From Clostridiaceae bacterium (lineage in GTDB: Bacteria > Bacillota > Clostridia > Oscillospirales > Acutalibacteraceae), in contig JAEEYU010000013.1 in the NCBI GenBank assembly GCA_016288315.1, positions 1 to 61,095 on the forward strand: DNA of 61,095 bases. Direction: 5' to 3'. A program made the translations under genes and the position numbers. The first letter of the stretch is position 1. Each line of letters opens with the position of its first letter. Below, in pieces: positions 26,525 to 33,859 of the stretch. The notes under the pieces were generated by a model. The model was not told the DNA's origin, did no database searches, and saw only the letters and a list, made by a program, of their open reading frames with translations.

Positions 26525-27787
26525 ATGAAAAAAACTGTTTGCGCTTTGTTTGCGCTTATAATGGTGTTGCTGCCGCTCAATGTTGCTTTTGCGGCAGGTG
26601 ACAGTGAAATTGAAGCCCTGAGAGGAACAACCCTCTACGTTTACAATTGGGGCGAATATATCTCGGACGGCGAAGATGGCGCCATTGACGTCAACGCCGA
26701 GTTCACAAAAAAATACGGAATAAAGGTTGTTTACGACACCTACGAGAACAACGAAACCATGTATTCAAAGCTTAAAAGCGGCGGCGTTTCATACGATATA
26801 GTTATTCCATCGGACTATATGATTGAGCGTATGATTGCCGAAAACATGCTTGAAAAAATAGACTTTGACAACATTCCGAATTTCTCCTATATTCCCGAAA
26901 AATACCGCAACCTCGACTATGACCCGACAGGTGAATATTCAATCCCCTACACCGTAAGCTATGTCGGACTTATATATAACACCAAAATGGTTGAGGAAGA
27001 CCCCGTCAGCTGGACTGCATTATGGGATGAGAGATACACAAACAACATTCTTATGTTCAACAACCCCCGTGATGCTTTTGCGATAGCGCAGAGTATTCTC
27101 GGTCAGGACTACAATATGGACACGCCGGAGGGCTGGCGTATTGCGGCGGCTCTTCTGAAAGAGCAGAAAAGCGTTAACCCTGTTTATGTAAATGATGAAG
27201 TTTTTCTTAAAATGGAATCCGGTGAAGCGGCGCTTGCTCCTTATTACGTAGGCGACTATTTCTTAATGAAGGAAAACAACGATGACCTCGCGTTTGTTTA
27301 CCCTAAAGAGGGTGTAAACTACTTTGTCGATGCCGCCTGCATATTGAAGGGTGCAAAAAACAAACGTGCCGCAGAGCTTTATCTCGACTTTATAAACGAG
27401 CCGGAAATAGCGCTTGCAAATGCGGAATACATTTGCTACGGCAGCCCCAACAGCGCAGTTTATGACAACCCCGATTACGAATACTACGAGGATGAACTGC
27501 TCTACCCCGAGGAGGGCGCTTTCAAGACTCAGCTTTTCACAAATCTTCCTCCCGAAATACTTGCGCTTGAAAGCACACTGTGGGATGATGTAAAAAACTA
27601 TAACGCTACAGACGCGTCATACAGATCACTCTTCTTCGGTGAAAACAATGCGGTGAAAACCGAAAACGGCGAGGCGTTCACATCTGAAACAATCAAATAC
27701 GGAATATGCATCGGTGTGTTCCTTCTTATTGTAATTGCTTTTGTTATTTTCAGAAGCGTGCGTAAGCGCATAAGAGAAAACTACTGA
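26525..27787 (+). CDS. potD: Polyamine-binding protein PotD with C-terminal membrane anchor
   Basis: 420 residues. Captures spermidine or putrescine outside the cell for PotABC. Signal peptide ends near LNVAFAAGD with no lipobox cysteine. The binding fold runs from about 35 to 375, with the family signatures TLYVYNWGEYI, SYDIVIPSDYM and IPYTVSYVGLIYNT. A hydrophobic helix (about 390-410, ICIGVFLLIVIAFVIF) followed by arginines anchors the C-terminus; most Gram-positive PotD proteins are lipoproteins, so the anchoring mode is unusual. An in-frame upstream ATG at 26477 is rejected because GGAGTGG directly precedes the ATG at 26525 and the signal peptide begins there. Confidence 0.94.
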   Translation: MKKTVCALFALIMVLLPLNVAFAAGDSEIEALRGTTLYVYNWGEYISDGEDGAIDVNAEFTKKYGIKVVYDTYENNETMYSKLKSGGVSYDIVIPSDYMIERMIAENMLEKIDFDNIPNFSYIPEKYRNLDYDPTGEYSIPYTVSYVGLIYNTKMVEEDPVSWTALWDERYTNNILMFNNPRDAFAIAQSILGQDYNMDTPEGWRIAAALLKEQKSVNPVYVNDEVFLKMESGEAALAPYYVGDYFLMKENNDDLAFVYPKEGVNYFVDAACILKGAKNKRAAELYLDFINEPEIALANAEYICYGSPNSAVYDNPDYEYYEDELLYPEEGAFKTQLFTNLPPEILALESTLWDDVKNYNATDASYRSLFFGENNAVKTENGEAFTSETIKYGICIGVFLLIVIAFVIFRSVRKRIRENY

Positions 27788-27798
27788 TAATACAGAAA

Positions 27799-27831
27799 CA
27801 GCGGGTATCCGTAAACAACGGACACCCGCTG
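27799..27831. terminator. Terminator after potABCD
   Basis: CAGCGGGT-A-TCCGT pairs with ACGGA-C-ACCCGCTG around a short loop, followed by ATTTTTTGTTTTT. It lies between convergent potD and the acyltransferase gene. Confidence 0.9.
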
Positions 27832-27843
27832 AATTTTTTGTTT

Positions 27844-28758
27844 TTACCATTCAAGCATTTCTTCGGGGTTATTGAAAATCTGCTCAAGTCTGTTGATGAA
27901 GGGAACGAGTTTGCCGAAGTCAAGCGCTCTGTGGTCGAAGACCATTTCCATCGGCATTACAAGACCGGGAACAACTTTGTCTTCGCCATTCTCATCTGTT
28001 ACAACAACAGGTGTTTTCTGAACGGAACTCATACAGAGAACAAACACCTCGGGGGGGATGAGAGCAAGCATGGTGCATCTACCGTGAATACCCCTTGTGG
28101 TTGAACCGATGTTGGAGATGCAAACAGTGCCCTGACGGATATCATCTTTTGTAAGACGGTCGGTTTCGGGTATGGAGTAATACTCCTTTTTCGCCTTGCC
28201 TTTCAATGTTACGACTTTATGCTTACCGAGCTTTGCGCCCGTAAGTCTGCGGATGACTTTGAGGATGTGGCCTTCTTTAAGCTTGCGCATTGTGTCATCA
28301 AAAGAGATTGAATACATTACCTCATCGAGATTGGTGTTGTTTATTTTTCGCGCTACGTCGGCAATGTAATCATTAAGCTCTGTCAATGATTTGCTGCCGA
28401 TGTCGTGCAGGTTAATTGTCATCATCTCATCATTCGGGAGAACCCAGGTCATTGAGGCGTGGATATCCTCATACTCGGTAACATAGCCCTTGACGTGTTT
28501 TGCATCGAAATGGATGTTAGCATTAAGCTCGGGAGCGGCTTTGAGGCCTTCGGTGATTGCCTTGAGCATAAATGTGTTTACGGTGATTTTTTTTTCGAAT
28601 TTGCCCGTAGCGTTGAGCTGTTTTGTCATAGCCATAAACTTCGAAACTTCAGGCTCATAGCTGTAACCGATATGCGGAACGGTCTGCCAGCTTTCGGTTG
28701 TCATATTTGCAATTATTTTTCTCTGTATGCCGAACCATGTGGTTTTAGTCGGTTTCAT
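27844..28758 (-). CDS. Stand-alone 2-oxoacid dehydrogenase E2-type acyltransferase domain
   Basis: 304 residues. Matches the catalytic (acyltransferase) domain of dihydrolipoamide acyltransferases, which share their fold with chloramphenicol acetyltransferase. The C-terminal motif reads FDHRALDFGK, keeping the catalytic His276 and Asp280 of the DHRxxDG signature but with Phe before Gly. There is no lipoyl domain and no E1-binding domain, and no dehydrogenase genes nearby, so it cannot act as a normal E2. A CoA-dependent acyl transfer to an unknown acceptor is an inference. Own promoter (28790-28818) and an AGGGGAG ribosome binding site. Confidence 0.85.
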   Translation of the reverse strand: MKPTKTTWFGIQRKIIANMTTESWQTVPHIGYSYEPEVSKFMAMTKQLNATGKFEKKITVNTFMLKAITEGLKAAPELNANIHFDAKHVKGYVTEYEDIHASMTWVLPNDEMMTINLHDIGSKSLTELNDYIADVARKINNTNLDEVMYSISFDDTMRKLKEGHILKVIRRLTGAKLGKHKVVTLKGKAKKEYYSIPETDRLTKDDIRQGTVCISNIGSTTRGIHGRCTMLALIPPEVFVLCMSSVQKTPVVVTDENGEDKVVPGLVMPMEMVFDHRALDFGKLVPFINRLEQIFNNPEEMLEW

Positions 28759-28789
28759 CTTATACTCCCCTTTTCATTTTTATGATTTA

Positions 28790-28818
28790 ATTATAACAAA
28801 TACATTTTTTACGGTAAA
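28790..28818 (-). promoter_or_regulatory. Promoter of the E2-type acyltransferase gene
   Basis: TTTACC (28813-28818) and TATAAT (28790-28795) on the minus strand with 17-base spacing, about 30 bases before the ATG. Confidence 0.65.
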
Positions 28819-28951
28819 TAAATCAAATAAACAAAAAAATTAAAGATTGCAAAAAAATATTTGTATTCTTTTTCATCGGCTACTTTTTTCTGATAGAAAA
28901 AACTGAATAATTATCAATTATTATGCATTATTTTGAAAATGTAAAAGAATT

Positions 28952-28980
28952 TTGACAAAGAAAAAGGCAGGATGTAAAAT
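28952..28980 (+). promoter_or_regulatory. Promoter of the XRE-membrane regulator gene
   Basis: TTGACA (28952-28957), 17-base spacer, TAAAAT (28975-28980): near-consensus. Transcription would start about 65 bases before the ATG. Confidence 0.75.
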
Positions 28981-29024
28981 ACATTTGATTGACTTAAAGG
29001 TGCGAAAAGTTCATCATTAACTCA

Positions 29025-29034
29025 GCCGATCGGC
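29025..29034. promoter_or_regulatory. Palindrome in the leader of the XRE regulator gene
   Basis: GCCGATCGGC is a perfect 10-bp palindrome directly abutting the AAGGAGG ribosome binding site and downstream of the promoter. It is a candidate autoregulatory operator for the HTH protein it precedes. Its function is inferred from position only. Confidence 0.35.
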
Positions 29035-29050
29035 AAGGAGGCAGAAAAAA

Positions 29051-29710
29051 ATGAATATAGGTTCAAAAATCAAAACAGCGAGAAACGAGGCGGGACTCAC
29101 ACAGGAGAACGCCGCAGAACTGCTCGGAGTAAGCAGGCAGACCGTTTCAAACTGGGAGAACGAAAAGTCATACCCCGACATTGTAAGCGTTATTAAAATG
29201 AGCGATATTTACAATGTCAGTCTTGACAGATTATTAAAGGAGGACGGCAATATGACCGACGGTAAGAGTTACATTGACTACCTTGATGACAGCACCAACC
29301 TTGTCAGAAGCAAAACAAAGCTTTCAAAAATTATTCTTTTAAGCGTTTATCTTTTTATATGGGCGTTATCCGAAATAGTATTCTGGTTTTTTACGCAGCC
29401 GTCAGACGCCATGGGATATTCGCTTATGTTCATCTGGATTATAATGCCGGTTACGACGTTTATAGTTTCATTGATAATCGGCAAAAACGGATTTTTCGGA
29501 AAAGTAAAATGGGTTTTGCCGGCAGTGTTCGGAATAATGTTTATGCTGGTGCCATATTCAACGTTAAGCGTGTCAAATATGACGGCGTTTCACACATTCC
29601 GCTGGCCCGATTTTCCGATGCTTCCGATAGGAGCGGCGATATCTTTTGCGGGAACGGCGCTGGGAGTTCTTATTAACAAAAAGATAACTTCAAAGAAAAA
29701 CGAAGAATAA
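29051..29710 (+). CDS. XRE-family HTH regulator fused to a membrane domain
   Basis: 219 residues. Residues 5-60 are a Cro/C1-type helix-turn-helix (KIKTARNEAGLTQENAAELL, then SRQTVSNWENEKSYPDI). A short linker leads to four predicted membrane helices (about 93-112, 118-140, 152-172, 187-210). Membrane-tethered XRE proteins of this architecture are common in Firmicutes and are thought to sense envelope or small-molecule cues, often controlling adjacent transporters; none is adjacent here. Strong AAGGAGG and near-consensus promoter. Confidence 0.9.
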   Translation: MNIGSKIKTARNEAGLTQENAAELLGVSRQTVSNWENEKSYPDIVSVIKMSDIYNVSLDRLLKEDGNMTDGKSYIDYLDDSTNLVRSKTKLSKIILLSVYLFIWALSEIVFWFFTQPSDAMGYSLMFIWIIMPVTTFIVSLIIGKNGFFGKVKWVLPAVFGIMFMLVPYSTLSVSNMTAFHTFRWPDFPMLPIGAAISFAGTALGVLINKKITSKKNEE

Positions 29711-29721
29711 TTATTCATCGC

Positions 29722-29743
29722 AGAGCTGCAGAAATGCAGTTCT
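29722..29743 (+). terminator. Terminator after the XRE regulator gene
   Basis: AGAGCTGCA / TGCAGTTCT stem (one G-U pair) with a GAAA loop, followed by TTTTTAC. Confidence 0.8.
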
Positions 29744-29760
29744 TTTTACTTTCGTTTATA

Positions 29761-29788
29761 TTGCATTTAAGCTCTTTTTTGGTATAAT
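29761..29788 (+). promoter_or_regulatory. Promoter of the LamG phosphatase gene
   Basis: TTGCAT (29761-29766), 16-base spacer, TATAAT (29783-29788) with an extended -10 (TGG before TATAAT). Confidence 0.65.
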
Positions 29789-29824
29789 AAAAACCGAAAG
29801 AAAAACGGAGGCGGTTATTATATT

Positions 29825-31384
29825 ATGGGTTACATTTACAAGTATGTTGCGGTAGTCGGAATTGACGGAATGGGGAATTTCAACAAAGACACGTCCACTC
29901 CGAATATGGATAGAATTTTTGAAAACGGTGCGCAGGCATTTTATGCGGTCAGTTTATCGCCGACAATAAGCGCACAAAACTGGGGCGCCATGCTTCTCGG
30001 AGCCCAGCCTGAGGTTCACGGTCTGACAAATTCAATAGTTGACCAAAATGAATATGAAAACACCGAGCTGCCTTCATTTTTTACTACGGTGCGCAAGGCG
30101 TTTCCCGATGCATTTCTTTGCTCGTGCTGCAACTGGAACCCGATAAATCACGGGATAATAGAGCACAACATAGGCGTTGAGATGCACACTGCCGGCAACG
30201 ACGCTGTTCTTACTGAAATAATTGAAGAGTGCGTAAGCAGGAAGCCGAAACTTTTGTTTATTCAGTTTGATGATGTTGACGGAGCAGGTCACCATTACGG
30301 CTACGGAACGAAGGGGCATCTTGACTCAATAACAACAGCCGACGGATATGTCGGAAGAGTTTATGACGCATACAAAAAAGCAGGAATAATTGACGACACA
30401 CTGTTTATTGTAATTGCGGATCACGGCGGGCACGACCACGGGCACGGCGGTTATACGGACGGCGAAAAGTTCATTTATATGGCGCTTGCGGGCAAAACCG
30501 TTATAAATGCGGATATCCCATATGCGCAGACAAAGGATATAAGCGCCATTGTTCTTCATGCGTTCGGTATTGAGGTGCCGCATTATAATATTATGGGTTA
30601 TTCTTCTCAAATTCCGCTCAATGCCTTTGAAGATGCAAACGTTTCATATAACAGACCTGCCGAGATTGAAAACTACGGTATTGAAAACAAGGAAACACCT
30701 GATATTGACGGAGAAAACGGGCTGTTCTCATTTTTTGAAAAAGACGGGATAAAGCTTGCAATGTTTTTTGACAACAATATTGAAGATTCTGCCGGAAAGA
30801 GCGTTTTTGACAAAAACGGTCAGGTTAAGTATTACAGCAACGGAGTCCGCGGTTCATACGGCGAGCTCGGTTCAATCGGCAATATCACCAGTAAAGACAT
30901 TTGTTTCGGAAAAAGCAGTTTTACCGTTGCGGTCTGGCTTAAAACCGACAAGGCGCTCGGAAAAACATGTTTTGTTTGCGGCACAAAGGATATGACATCC
31001 GACGGTGCGGGATTTGCGTTTGGTTTTAACAGATGTGACACGGTTTTTGTAGCAGAAACCGAAAAGCCAGGTTCGCGCATTGAAATTAATATGCCCTACC
31101 ACTACGACGTTTCGAGCGGTTGGATACACGCAATTTACAGCATTGACAGAGAAAAAGGAACAGTTGACATATACCACAATTTTGAATACAAAAAGAGAGC
31201 TGAGCTTCCCGGTGATTTCAACGGTGTTTCTTTTGACTGCCTGCCCTTTACCATAGGTGACGATGCGTCCGGGAAAGCCAACGGAGAAAACAGTTTTATA
31301 TTCAACCTTGACGATCTGATAATTTTCAACAAGGCGCTCAAAAAAGAAGATATAAACAGGCTTAAAGCATATTACAACATGTGA
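29825..31384 (+). CDS. Alkaline-phosphatase-superfamily enzyme with LamG-like C-terminal domain
   Basis: 519 residues. The first half is a type I phosphodiesterase/nucleotide pyrophosphatase-like domain: metal ligand Asp14 in VGIDGMG, likely nucleophile Thr47 in SPTISAQNWG, then DDVDGAGHHYGYG (about 148-160) and DHGGHDHGHGG (about 199-209). The second half (about 290-515) resembles a LamG/concanavalin A-like jelly roll (FTVAVWLKTD, FNLDDLIIFNKAL). No signal peptide is visible, so a carbohydrate-binding-type domain is attached to a seemingly cytoplasmic enzyme. Substrate unknown; phosphodiesters or phospho- or sulfo-sugars are possible. GGAGG lies 13 bases before the ATG, rather far. Confidence 0.87.
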   Translation: MGYIYKYVAVVGIDGMGNFNKDTSTPNMDRIFENGAQAFYAVSLSPTISAQNWGAMLLGAQPEVHGLTNSIVDQNEYENTELPSFFTTVRKAFPDAFLCSCCNWNPINHGIIEHNIGVEMHTAGNDAVLTEIIEECVSRKPKLLFIQFDDVDGAGHHYGYGTKGHLDSITTADGYVGRVYDAYKKAGIIDDTLFIVIADHGGHDHGHGGYTDGEKFIYMALAGKTVINADIPYAQTKDISAIVLHAFGIEVPHYNIMGYSSQIPLNAFEDANVSYNRPAEIENYGIENKETPDIDGENGLFSFFEKDGIKLAMFFDNNIEDSAGKSVFDKNGQVKYYSNGVRGSYGELGSIGNITSKDICFGKSSFTVAVWLKTDKALGKTCFVCGTKDMTSDGAGFAFGFNRCDTVFVAETEKPGSRIEINMPYHYDVSSGWIHAIYSIDREKGTVDIYHNFEYKKRAELPGDFNGVSFDCLPFTIGDDASGKANGENSFIFNLDDLIIFNKALKKEDINRLKAYYNM

Positions 31385-31393
31385 AAAATGTTC

Positions 31394-31427
31394 AAACCGC
31401 ATCACGCTAAAGTCCGGGATGCGGTTT
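31394..31427 (+). terminator. Terminator after the LamG phosphatase gene
   Basis: AAACCGCATC / GATGCGGTTT 10-bp stem with a 14-base loop, followed by ACTTTACTTTC; the T-tract is interrupted, so efficiency is uncertain. Confidence 0.7.
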
Positions 31428-31492
31428 ACTTTACTTTCTGAAAAGACATTTTATACATATTTTTTAATATGCGTTTGTAATATTTATGTAAA

Positions 31493-31524
31493 TTGACAAT
31501 GCATAGTGTGTATGATAGTATAAT
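31493..31524 (+). promoter_or_regulatory. Promoter region of the zinc-ribbon/transporter operon
   Basis: TTGACA at 31493-31498. TAGTAT lies 17 bases downstream (31516-31521) and TATAAT overlaps it at 20-base spacing (31519-31524), so the exact -10 is ambiguous. Confidence 0.55.
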
Positions 31525-31575
31525 ATATATTTATATATTAATCAGTAACATTTCTGACAAGAAAGCAGTGATTGG

Positions 31576-32484
31576 ATGGCAGTATGCCCGAAATGCAATA
31601 AGAAGATACCTGTTTACCACATCGGTCAGCTTTGCCCGCATTGCAAGGTGAACATAAGGTTTTATGACTTTGACAAAAAGTTTTATCATGACGCTAAAAA
31701 AGCTGAGCTTTCTTTGGCTAAAATCAGCATTCTCATAGCTCACCTTAAAGCAAATTACATAGGTTCCAAACTTGCGATAATAAGGCTTTTCACAATGATT
31801 CTGCCGTTGGCAAGTCTGCTTATACCATATGCCAACGCCGAAATATCACAGCCGTTTTATGAGAAAAAGATTTCACTTTCAGCCCTCGGACTTTTCAGTG
31901 CATTTTCTGACGGAAGTCTTAATTATATTATGACAATGAAAAGCGGCGGTCCCGACAGGACAGCGTTTCTTGCCCTGTTTGCTGCTGTTGCGGGTGTTGC
32001 CGCGGTGGCGCTTATTGCTGTTTTTGTTTTGTTGCTTACAATATTGAGTATTATAAATATAAAAAGAATGCCGAAGGTTCTTTGCGCATTGAGCGTTCTC
32101 GGAATAACGGCGACAGCGACGGCTTTTGCTTTGTGCCTGAGATTCCCCAAAATTGCAGGGCAGGCAGACGGAGTCATTCTCTCGGGCAGTATCTCCTTAG
32201 GATATATTGCCTCATTTATAGCTTTCGCCGTTGTTTTTGTTGTTAACCTTCTGATTATAAAGAAGGGACTTAATGTTATCTACAAAGAAGGCGACCTTGA
32301 AAGAAAGGAAATAGCAAAAAAGGTAAAAAGCGGTGAAATCAAGCTCGACGACCTCCCCCAGCCCATTGTGGAAACAGAAGAAACCCGCCTTATTGACCGT
32401 GAGATTAAGCAGCAGCAGGAGCTTTACCATAAAAAGGAAGATGAAATAACGGGTGAAGGAGGCGACGGCGATGAAGAAGTTTGA
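31576..32484 (+). CDS. Zinc-ribbon multi-pass membrane protein of unknown function
   Basis: 302 residues. The N-terminus holds a zinc ribbon (Cys4, Cys7, Cys20, Cys23 as CPKC and CPHC). Then about four membrane helices (roughly 66-86, 133-158, 165-187, 205-225) and a charged cytoplasmic tail (230-302, coiled-coil prone, ending in an acidic Gly/Glu stretch). I do not recognise a family. It overlaps the next gene by 14 bases and is the first of three genes ending with a GPH transporter, so a role in assembling or regulating a membrane system is plausible but unproven. Weak ribosome binding site. Confidence 0.85.
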   Translation: MAVCPKCNKKIPVYHIGQLCPHCKVNIRFYDFDKKFYHDAKKAELSLAKISILIAHLKANYIGSKLAIIRLFTMILPLASLLIPYANAEISQPFYEKKISLSALGLFSAFSDGSLNYIMTMKSGGPDRTAFLALFAAVAGVAAVALIAVFVLLLTILSIINIKRMPKVLCALSVLGITATATAFALCLRFPKIAGQADGVILSGSISLGYIASFIAFAVVFVVNLLIIKKGLNVIYKEGDLERKEIAKKVKSGEIKLDDLPQPIVETEETRLIDREIKQQQELYHKKEDEITGEGGDGDEEV

Positions 32485-33859
32485 CTGGAAAAAATACATT
32501 TATAAAATCGTCGTCGTAATTCTTATTATTTTCTTTGTCGGCGGCGTAAGCATCGGAGCGGCAAATATCCTGGCAATAGAAGGCGTGCGTGAGATTTACA
32601 CTCCCGACAAGCCGCTTTCGAAGCTTCCCGAGACAAATGAGGAAATAATAGCATATGCAGATGCCGTTATTGCAAAAGCGCTTAATGAAAAACCGCTGAC
32701 AAATTGCAGTGAAAGCTATTCCATAGAAAAGAGCTCGGTTGAAAACAGTCTTGACAACAGCCGGCTTAATTCTGCGGCTGTTATGGCCGTTGATGAAATC
32801 GAGAACAGGGTTGAATCCGGCTATGAAGAAAAGACAGCCGGTTACGGCGAGAGTGCTGCTGCGTTTCTGAACGGCGGACTTCAGATTAATCCCGGAGACA
32901 TTGAGAGCGTCGATTTCAACCGTATGTATTACAAATGCTCAATGTGCACCGACTCCGTCAATTACGAGGACTTTAATGAGAAATGCCCGAAATGCGGCAA
33001 TCTGAATTCGCTTGAACTTCGATACAGCGACAATTATGAAATTACTCTTCACATAAAGCCGGACTCGGAATCGTTTAAAAACTCGGCGTTCCCTAAAACC
33101 GAAAAGCTTGAGAGCATATTCGCCGAAAGCGCCGCCAGTGTTTCTTACTACACATTCAAATATCTTGAAAAGGATATAAAGGGAGCCGATGTTTTTATTA
33201 AAGTAAACCGGCTGACCGATAAAATTGAAGCACTTCGGTTTGAAACAACTGCAGATAATACCGTCAGTCTGAATTTCAGCAACGAATACAGCGAATTAAA
33301 CGATGTTTCAATAAAATACAACGCAACAGATAAAATAGAGTATTCATTTACCTGGCCGGGTCTTAAACTGAATCTGAATGAAAAAACGGTTGAACTCGGC
33401 TCTTCGGAAGTGCTTAAAGCAACCCTCACCTGCGATGACCCCGTAAAATATGACGTGACGTGGAGCTCATCAGACGAAGATATTCTGACTGTTGATGAAG
33501 AGGGATACCTCAAAACACACAAGCAATTCGGAGATGCCGTAATAACGGCAAAATTCATGTTTAACGGAGCGGAGTATTCCGACTCCTGCCTGGTTCACGT
33601 CGGTGTTCCCGCTGAAGGTGTTGACCTCAGCCGCGGCAAGCTGAAAATGAAGACGGGCGACACACAGACGCTCACAGCGGAGTTTGACCCGTCAGACACG
33701 ACTAACACAAAATGCTACTGGTTTTGCAACAATGAAAAAGTTGCAAAGGTTGATGAAAGCGGAAAGGTTACGGCAACAGGCAAAGGTAAAACTACCGTTT
33801 ATGTAATAACAGATGACGGAAACTACTATTCATCATGTAAAGTGGAGGTGACAGACTGA
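32471..33859 (+). CDS. Membrane-anchored protein with a zinc-ribbon-like motif and Big_2 domains
   Basis: 462 residues from the ATG at 32471, chosen because GAAGGAGG precedes it (an upstream in-frame GTG at 32453 has none). A membrane helix near the N-terminus (about 12-35) leads to an extracellular part. Four cysteines in CSMC and CPKC (about 154-172) look like a treble or zinc ribbon. The last 180 residues form two Ig-like modules of the bacterial Big_2 type (ITWSS-like VTWSSSDEDILTVDEEG; then VAKVDESGKVTATGKGKTTV). Big_2 domains are usually cell-surface adhesion or polysaccharide-contact modules. Stop overlaps the transporter start by one base. Confidence 0.85.
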   Translation: MKKFDWKKYIYKIVVVILIIFFVGGVSIGAANILAIEGVREIYTPDKPLSKLPETNEEIIAYADAVIAKALNEKPLTNCSESYSIEKSSVENSLDNSRLNSAAVMAVDEIENRVESGYEEKTAGYGESAAAFLNGGLQINPGDIESVDFNRMYYKCSMCTDSVNYEDFNEKCPKCGNLNSLELRYSDNYEITLHIKPDSESFKNSAFPKTEKLESIFAESAASVSYYTFKYLEKDIKGADVFIKVNRLTDKIEALRFETTADNTVSLNFSNEYSELNDVSIKYNATDKIEYSFTWPGLKLNLNEKTVELGSSEVLKATLTCDDPVKYDVTWSSSDEDILTVDEEGYLKTHKQFGDAVITAKFMFNGAEYSDSCLVHVGVPAEGVDLSRGKLKMKTGDTQTLTAEFDPSDTTNTKCYWFCNNEKVAKVDESGKVTATGKGKTTVYVITDDGNYYSSCKVEVTD

